Shown piece by piece: positions 25,101-34,100 of a DNA stretch of 64,000 nucleotides (the first letter of the stretch is position 1; the number at the start of each line of letters is the position of its first letter). The position numbers and the translations under genes were made by a program. Below the pieces are notes generated by a model that ran no database searches, was not told where the DNA came from, and saw only the letters and a program-made list of their open reading frames with translations. Source of the DNA: Protonemura montana (Eukaryota; Arthropoda; Insecta; Plecoptera; Nemouridae); NCBI GenBank assembly GCA_947568835.1, contig OX387611.1:5708001-5772000 (forward strand), read 5' to 3'.

Positions 25101-28100
25101 TGGGTGACCATCATACACATGACCAGTTCTGTTCGGGAGAGAGGTTGGCGGGATGAAAGTTAGTACAGCAACTTCACTCGCCTTGCTTATCAACTTCTCG
25201 ACAGCATGGATTTGTGGAGGAACCCTGCTGTTCGCGTTGTACCGTCTTTCGGAAGGGACGTTAAGCCGGTGGTCCCCTTGGTGCTCTTCGACAGGAGTAG
25301 GCTACGTGACTGCACTGACTTTCCCTCCTCCCTTCTAGGCTTGGTTAGGTTCATCATTATCCTCATCCTCATTCTCAACCTCGTTTTTATTAATTGTCTC
25401 ATAACGACCTCACCCGTTTGTTTTCAGATTTCAAAAGGTTGGATCCTGGGTCCAGAGCTCTGTGACATGTGGACGAGCAGTGACGTTCTTTGCTGCACGG
25501 CATCCATCTTGCATCTTGTTGCCATCGCCGTTGACAGGTGCGTTTAGTTCAATTAACAGACAACAGAGCGTGCTGCATGACATGACATTGTTTAGCACTC
25601 GAGTGCTTTCCTATTTTTAATAACACTAAACTTAGGATGTTAGCTGAAATTCTTATTGTGCTTTATGTGGCAGAATGTCATCTAGATTTATAAATTGATT
25701 TGGTTCTAAAATAGATACGATTTTAAGAACAATAAACATGTAACTACCTTATATAAATACCTCTTTTTGGGACCAGAGATAGGGGATGGGGCGAACAAGG
25801 CAAAGCTTAGAGGAGCGTATGTAAGTAAGAAGAAACGGGAAGAAAATTCGGAAAGAAAGGGATTGGAATTTTTAGAAAGAGGTTTGGGTAAAGGAATGGG
25901 ATAATTGTAATAAAATTAAAAAATTATGAATAATATAGACAATTTTAAAATATATATTGTAAATTGTTAGAGTTTTAATATACACATGAGATAAGGTTGC
26001 ATTCACGAACTAAAAACTCTAGCTTACTTGTCTTCCCTACAAGTCTTACCATCTCCTAGACCAGTGCAGGAAAAAGTCAACTATTCTGCAACAAAGTAAT
26101 CTAATCTGACACAAACGAACACAAAATAGCCGCTTTATTTTTGAGCTGAATTATAACAGAACACGGAAAGAGTACGATTAAGCGATGGAGTAGAAAAGAT
26201 CAACACAAATTAACACAATTATTGACCATTTTACTATTAAAAAAAAATATTTTTTACAAGATGAAAAGCAAATTAAAGTTCACTTTTGAAAAGAAATCAC
26301 TGACTAGTTCAGCGCTTGGGCTAAAACATCACAAACTTGGCTCGAAAGATGTTAAGCTTAAATATGATCTTGCTGGTTTTCGAACACAAATAGTTTTAGC
26401 TTTGAGTATGGGAAACTTCTTGGATTCATTGGTAGTTTCTAGCTTGCAAGTTCCATGGAACTATTCATTTTGACGAACATGGTAGCAAAAAGGACAACGA
26501 CAAGAATTTATTAAAGAACAAACTAGCGAACTACTGTCGGGTTTATAGCTAATAGTTTTTACTTTCACCAAACTAACAACCCTTTGTCTAGAACTTTATC
26601 GATTACACAAATCTAGTTTGCAAAACATGTGCCAACTTAGGAACTTGCGGCAATTTTGTCAAAGAATTTTGTGACATGAAGAAGATATGTAAGTGATATG
26701 ATTTAAACTATAGTTCTACGGAATGGTGAAATGTTTACTTTAGTGTTTTCAAGTTTCAGCCAATAAATTGAATTGGTTCCAAAAACATTTTTATTCAGTA
26801 ATTTTTTTTGTGAAGCTGTGGATAAGGGTCATTCCATGTCAATTCAACAATTTTTTTTTGGAAAATTGACCGTTACCTCTTAGATTTCCAAAAAACTTGG
26901 TGCGATGGTGACCATATCATTTATTTTGTTGAAATATTTTTTTGTTTGCCTCTAAGTCAAATGGTTCGCCCGGTACGGCACCGAAACGGCGGGTCGGTAG
27001 GTACTGAATTTTGGGGTACACGCGCCGCTTTTCTTTCTCAAATTGCGTCGGCTGTAATGAAGATACATAAATGAAAAAAACATTTGAAATTTATTAAAAT
27101 GTTGTTTTATAAAAAATCAATTTGGTTTATTAAAAAAATTAAAAATACGTCCATCCCCCTTTTAAATTTTTTTAACCCTTATTATCTTTCAAAAGGGTAC
27201 TTTTCTTTTCTTAAAAAATATATTTAGCTATGGGTATTAGTTCCATTTCTAAAGGTTTCAGAGTTGCACAAAAAGAGAATTTTGAGATAAAAATTAAAAA
27301 GTATCACCGCGTGTAATATTTTTCCTGTGTTTACGCGTATATGGGATAGTCCTCACAAAATCAACACATCGTTAAACCTGACCAACTTTTTTAAGAAATA
27401 AAAGTAGGCTCACGCATGAAGTAGGCTTAGAGCAGATTTCACTAATTTTTTCAAAATTTTGTCCCGCACCGTTCATGGGCAGTGGACAGTCCGAACTTTA
27501 GCACTTTTCAGTGTTCTGGTTCGCCATCCACGACGTTTGGGCTTCTAGCTAACGATTTCTTAAAGATAACGTTGAATAAAAACACCAATAGAATGCCGAG
27601 AAAATTTAGGTAAGGTAAACCCCTTAATGTATGCACATCCCCTTAATTGAGAAGAAAATAAATTTACCCTACTTTTAACTTAATGAAAATGTAATGAGAC
27701 ATAGCCTATAAATTAGCAATCAGTAATTGCTAATGCTGAGCTGCTGAGCAAACGAGGCCAGAAACACGTAGTAACGGTAGCTGCTACTTGATAGCGCTTG
27801 TAGTCGTCTTTTTCAACAAACCTCTACTAATAAATTATTACTACTCAAAATACCATTAGGCTTGACATTTTTGTCAAGATTACTTGAAGTTTAAAGAAAA
27901 ACGATTTGAAATTTGTTTTGAATGCTAAGTAAAGGACAACTAAATTTCCCGACTTTTCGTAACTTAAACTAGTTACTTCTTCAAGGGTTAGAGCAGTCCT
28001 TGAAGAAGTAACTAGTACATGTTACGAAACGTCGGGAAATTGAGTTGTCCTTTACTTAGCATTATACACCCATTTCAAATAGGTTTTTGCTAAAGCTAGT

Positions 28101-31100
28101 GCTAAGGATAAATCAAGTAGACATGAGTCTAAAAACCATCATACTTGAAGTTTAACCAGTTTCAAATTCGAGCAATTTAAATTATATTTTTTAACACTCA
28201 AAACGACGGTGACTCCATCAAGTGGCATTCACAGTTTATTTCACTCTAAAGTTGTCATTTGACGGCCATATTTCGCGGCGAAAGTTAAACATTACCACTA
28301 CGTCAGTACGATATCATTTACAATTTACCGAATCGAGGGTTATTACACTCAAACCGAAGCCAAGCCGCTCGTACTAAACTTTCCATTTGCAACGAAATAG
28401 ACCCCAACAAACAACAATCCATTTAGCAATTCCTCTCCCACCATAACGTTCGATTCACTAGGCAACCGTCCGAGCACGCTCGAGTCCCGGTTCTTATCTC
28501 AGTCGGGTCATCTTTGCTAAACTTTGCTGGTGAAATTCCTCGGGCGCATCATTAATGGTACGTTAGAGAAGGCCATTCTACCCTTGTAATTATCGCTTGG
28601 CTGTGTTTTGGCTAAGGTCCCAGAGGGGGAAGGAACTTAAGGGAGACAAGGGATTGAAATAAGATGGGGTTCATGTTTATGTTCACCTTAAGGGAAAATG
28701 TTGAGATGTGATCTTGCTGAGTGTGATTAAATCTGAGATACTGTTATCTCAACTTTTATGGCTTACTACCATAGCTCTAATTTATGAAGTGTCTTCCAAA
28801 AAAATGGCCGGTGAGTGGCGACTTTACAACGACAAAAATTGGTGGATGAATTGAATTGAATTGCTTGTATTGTATAATTAAAAAACCATGTACATAATGG
28901 CATATGACAAGTCAATATCTAAAATCTATGTTCTATGTTATTTGCTTGAAATTTAAAAACTCTTTGACAGAATAAAGAGCATTTTTTAACAGATTTTTTT
29001 TTACATTGGTCTTAAAGGTTAAAGTATTGTTTTTTACAAAATACAGCTTATAATCAGTTGGTTGATCAATCAGATGATTTTAAGTGGAGTCGATATCATT
29101 TTGAGTGTAAAATAAATTAATTTTTGTTGCTTGTATTTGAGACTGGTTTACGCTTGATCAATACTTATTATTGCTATAAGTATCGATTAATATAGGTACA
29201 TATTTCGATATTAATTATCATAAATACAATAAGAAACTTAAAATTAAAGTTAAAGTTGACTAAATTAAGGTTATTCATCGAAAACTTATTTATAATTTAA
29301 AAGTTTGTTCAAACTCATAAGTTGTAAAAATTTGAGAAATTAAAATTTTATAAACTCTTAGATAAAGTGGGTGTTAAATCGATTGTCATGGCAACAATCG
29401 ACCACATGCAGTAAAAGTCACTTGTTTCCAAGAGTTAGGGAAGATTTTATTAACGCCACTTAAAACACTCTTAAATACCGTTTAGGGGTGATTTTAGCCG
29501 GCCCGAAAATTTGCTTGAAAACAGTGATATTTTAATAATTCCAAGCCCAAAGAACAGGGATAACAAATAGTTTTTAACAATATCTTTGCTTCGAAACGAA
29601 ATATCTGGTGACTTGGAAATACAAACAAAATATCAATGGGACTTCTTACTTTGACCTCCAAATGACAGTTTAAAAGTTAAACCCCGTCCTTCCAGGTTCA
29701 AGTATTAAACAGTGATTTGAACAGAGAGAAAATAGTGACGGCTGCTAAATAAAATTTCTTTTATGTGAAAGGACAAAGCCTTCCTGAATCATCAACAAAT
29801 TCAAATAAAAATTAACATCTGTCTTGTGTATTTATCTAAAAATCCTCTTTCAAATCTCTCAAAAACCTCCGTTAAGCGTCGCAAAAGCAAGATTTAAACG
29901 GCGTTGGTGAATTTAACCCAAAGTAGCTTAGCTATTAGTTGAAAAATATTGTTAAACCATGTCTTAGCATTTTCAAATGGTTTTCTATCTCGGTGTTCTT
30001 CATGCTATTTTCACTTACTTATTGACGCTCTCTCAGATACTGGGCAGTGACGTACGTCGACTACATCCACACCCGCAACGTGAACCGCATCGGAGGGATG
30101 ATCGTGATGATCTGGACAGTGGCGATCGTAGTGTCGCTGGCGCCGCAATTCGGCTGGAAGGACCCCGAGTATCTCGACAGAATCAATTTGCAACAACGGT
30201 GTTTGCCGTCGCAGGATGTCGCTTACCAGGTATGGCCGCTCGCCACTGATATACAACGTGAAAGCCAATTTCTGAAGGTTATTTAAATTATTTCATTTTT
30301 ATTAATTTTGATTAACGACGCACTGTTTTAATAAAGGGCCCCGTGGTAATGGTCTAATAGCTTTGTTAGATGCATGGGTAAGTAAAATTATTTTTATAAA
30401 ACTAACTAGCCTAGAAGGAATTGATTTGTGGTGTTTAACGACGCGCTGTTTTGACAACTGGCCATGCGGCACTAGTCTAATGGCGTCGGTGAATGAGTGA
30501 ATGATGATGAGGATGATGATGAACCTAACCTAACCTAGAAGGGAGGAGGGGAAACTTGGTGCCGGCACGTAGCCTACTCCTGTCGAATAGCACCAAGGGG
30601 ACCACCGGCTTCACGTCCCTTCCGAAGGACGGTACAACGCGAGCAGCAGGATTCCTCCACAAATCCATGCTGTCGAGAGGTTGATAAGCAAGGCGAATGA
30701 AGTTGCTGTACTAACTTTCATCCCTCCAACCTCTCTCCCGAACAGAACTGGTCATGTGTATGATGGTCACCCATCCAATACCTGACTCAGCGCAGTGTTG
30801 CTTAACTTCGGTGATTTAACGAGAACCGGTGTTTCCAACACGCCAAACCGTTCGGTTAAGATTGCCAAGACAACCCTTGTTTCACCCACCCATTACTATT
30901 GATGAGGATGACGAAGAACCTAATCTAGCCTAGAAGGGAGGAGGGGAAACTTGGTGCCGGCACGTAGCCTACTTCTGTCGAAGAGCACCAAGGGGACCAC
31001 CGAAGGACGGTACAACGCGAACAACAGGATTCCTCCACAAATCCATGCTGTCGAGAGGTTGATAAGCAAAGCGAGTTAAGTTGCTGTACTAAAATTAAAG

Positions 31101-34100
31101 ATTTGATTACCTAAAAAAGTGTCAGTTTTACAATGCCATGATATGGTAAAAATTAAAATGTCTAAATAAAAGACATAACATCTAAAGCCTTAAGCCCGTT
31201 AACATCATATCTCCATGGTTGCAGCAAATCAAATACCAGAAGTGCAGAATTCCATAATTAAAATCTTGCAATTAATTTAATAGTAGGAGTATCTCATTGG
31301 CTGTTACCATGGTGATGAGTTGTTAATCGACAGATATTTTTTTATTTATAAATACCGCCAGTTATAATGACATATCTCTACGGTCACAGCCAATACTTTT
31401 ATTTGCATCTCAACCTCTGCTAACCTTTTCAATTAGAGAGTGTTAAATAATAATAACAATGAAAAAAACTATTTAAACTGGATTTTAAATGCTAAGTCAA
31501 GAACAACTAAATTATCCAACGTTTCGTAACATGTACTAGCTACTACTTCAAAGGTTAGAGCAGTCCTGACAATTTTCCGATAACAAAAAAACACATACAA
31601 TTATAAAAATTACCTAGTTCAAGCTTCCTAAATGCATCTAAATAAAATAATCAGGGTCAATAACTCAAAAACTAATGTATTTTGTATTTTCTGAAATACT
31701 TCAAGTAGACATGAGTCTAAAAACAATCATAATAGCAACAATATCATCATAAAGGTCTCAATTAACTGTCTTACCTTCCAGATCTTCGCGACCTGCTCCA
31801 CATTCTACGTCCCACTTCTTGTCATCCTCTGCCTCTACTGGAAGATCTTCCAAACGGCGCGCAAGCGCATTCACCGCAATCGAGCTCGTCGTCCGCAGAC
31901 AGCTACCAGCGACAAGGCGGCGCGACCCCCGATGAAGAGCTTCCTTTCCAAGAAACGCTTCCGGAAGATGAAGTCAAACAAGAAGTCGTCGGCTGCTGAA
32001 GCCTTGGTTTCGTCGCTGGTGCTCGTTGAGGGTCATTCCACTGCTTCGGTGGATGTACCATATGACGAGGAGATGGTGTGTGGTGTTTTATTATTAGAAA
32101 CACTTTATAACCTCTTAAAAATTGACGCCTGGCATTTGGAGTTACTCGAGATTGAATAGTTGTGTCACTAGAATCAGAGTGCCTGTGAATATTCACAGCC
32201 TCTTGGTCCTACTCCTTGGAGATCCGTAATTCTCATCAAATTCACTGACATCCTTACAAAATTCAAATGTTCTAGTAGCTTTATTGGTTAGAGCAACACC
32301 CACAATAGGTGGTTATCGAGGTTCGAGTCCCCGTTTGGGCACGTTTTTATAACACGTGTTCTACCAATTTTGACAGTGATAAAACCGTTAAAATACTAAT
32401 TTAAACCGTGAAAACACTTAAATTAGCGCGGAGTTTTTGAGAGAATACAGAATCAGAAATCTGACAATGGCGGTCTTGGTTTGAAGGTTTCTCTATGGCA
32501 ATCGCTATGCAGGTTATTTAAGAACAGTGAATGTCCTATGTCCCATTCGCAAAAAAAACCAATGTTATTAACTTAAAAAAATGCCTAATTCCATTTTGAT
32601 GAATGCCTGCGCAGTGCATGGAGAACAACGAGCATTTCAGTGGCGAAACAAGTTGCAACGCAGAGGCTGCCTCCAGTGGCGCACCGGACGGTGGCGACGT
32701 CGAGGCGGCGGTGGAGACGACGGTGCTGACCATCTCAGAGGGCGTCGCGTTGAGCGCGGCGCAGGCGCAGAACGAGTCGCCGGACAAGACGTCGACCAAC
32801 AACGGATCGGCGAGTCATCAGAGTCACATGAGTGATATGTCAAAGGTTGGTTGGTAATTTTCGATGAAATCTTATCAAAATTGCAAGCGTTTGCAATGCG
32901 CGGGGTATTTTATTATTTTGAACACTTTAAACGTCTCAAAAATTAATGCCCGTTTGGGCATCATGACAGTGGGTCATGTGGCACTGGTCTACTGGCGTCA
33001 GTGAATGAGTGGATGATGATGCACCTAACCTCTAGACAAGATGGGAGAGTGGGAAATCTGCTGCCAGTAACCTACTCTTGTCGAAGACCAAGGGGACCAA
33101 CGGCTAAACATTCCTTCCGAAGGACGGTACAACGCGAACAACAGGATTCCTCCACAAATCCATGCTGTCGAGAGGTTGGCAAGCAAGGCGAGTAAAGTTG
33201 CTGTACTTGCTTTTGTCCAACATACGTTTTTTCCGAACAGAACTGGTCATGTGTATGATGGTCAGCCAACTAATACATGGGTCAGCGCAGTGTTGCTTAA
33301 CTTTGGTGATCTCACAAGGACCGATGTTTGCTCTAAGTTTGACTATTTCTTTCTCTCAGGTAACGATGCTGAAGGAAAAGGAGCCCGTCGTGGTGGAGAG
33401 TGCCCACAAGGAGCGGGCCGTGAAGACTCCGAAGGAGAAGAAGGAGAGTCTTGAGGCGAAGAGGGAACGGAAGGCTGCCAAGACGCTGGCAATTATCACA
33501 GGTAACACAAAAGACCTGTTAATTGGCACTTTTAGGGCCAATTTTTCAAAGCTTTTAATTGATATGTATCGCATTTAATATTGATAAGATATAGATTGAA
33601 GATAATTCAAGTCATTTACACGCCTTGACAGCCTTAAAGATAAGCGCAGCCATTTTTCTTTATAATAACTTGTGCCTGCGGTTTCAAAATCCCAATTTAT
33701 TTATTATTGTTTTTAGACTCATGTCTACTTGATTTATCCCTTGCACCTGTTTTAATAAAAAAATTTGAAATGGGTTTTGAATGCTCAGTAAAGGACAGCT
33801 AAATTTCCCGACGTTTCGTTACATGTACTAGTTATGTTTTGTCTTTGTTTAACATTTTGGCACATTTTTTTTTTTGACAAAACACTTTCAAATGGGATTT
33901 AGTAGGGTTTTTTGCCCCATGACTGGCATGACTGGCGTATGGACGGATCTCCTTGCTCTATTTTAATTTTCTTGTAAACGATCGTTCAGGTTAGCGTAAG
34001 TAGACCAGAACTAAAAAAAATTAATCTGCGTATTACCATCCTCGCGTTTTTTTTTTTTCTGTAAATAAAAAATCATGGTTTATTGTTCAATTATATCTAA

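Noticed and set aside
25206-25547. 113-codon + frame starting in the SINE and running through receptor exon TM3
   Set aside because: The 5' part is SINE sequence. A strong acceptor at 25425-25427 marks the true exon start.
32846-32853. Alternative donor gtaatt eight bases downstream of the loop exon
   Set aside because: Its use would create a stop codon at the junction with the next exon.
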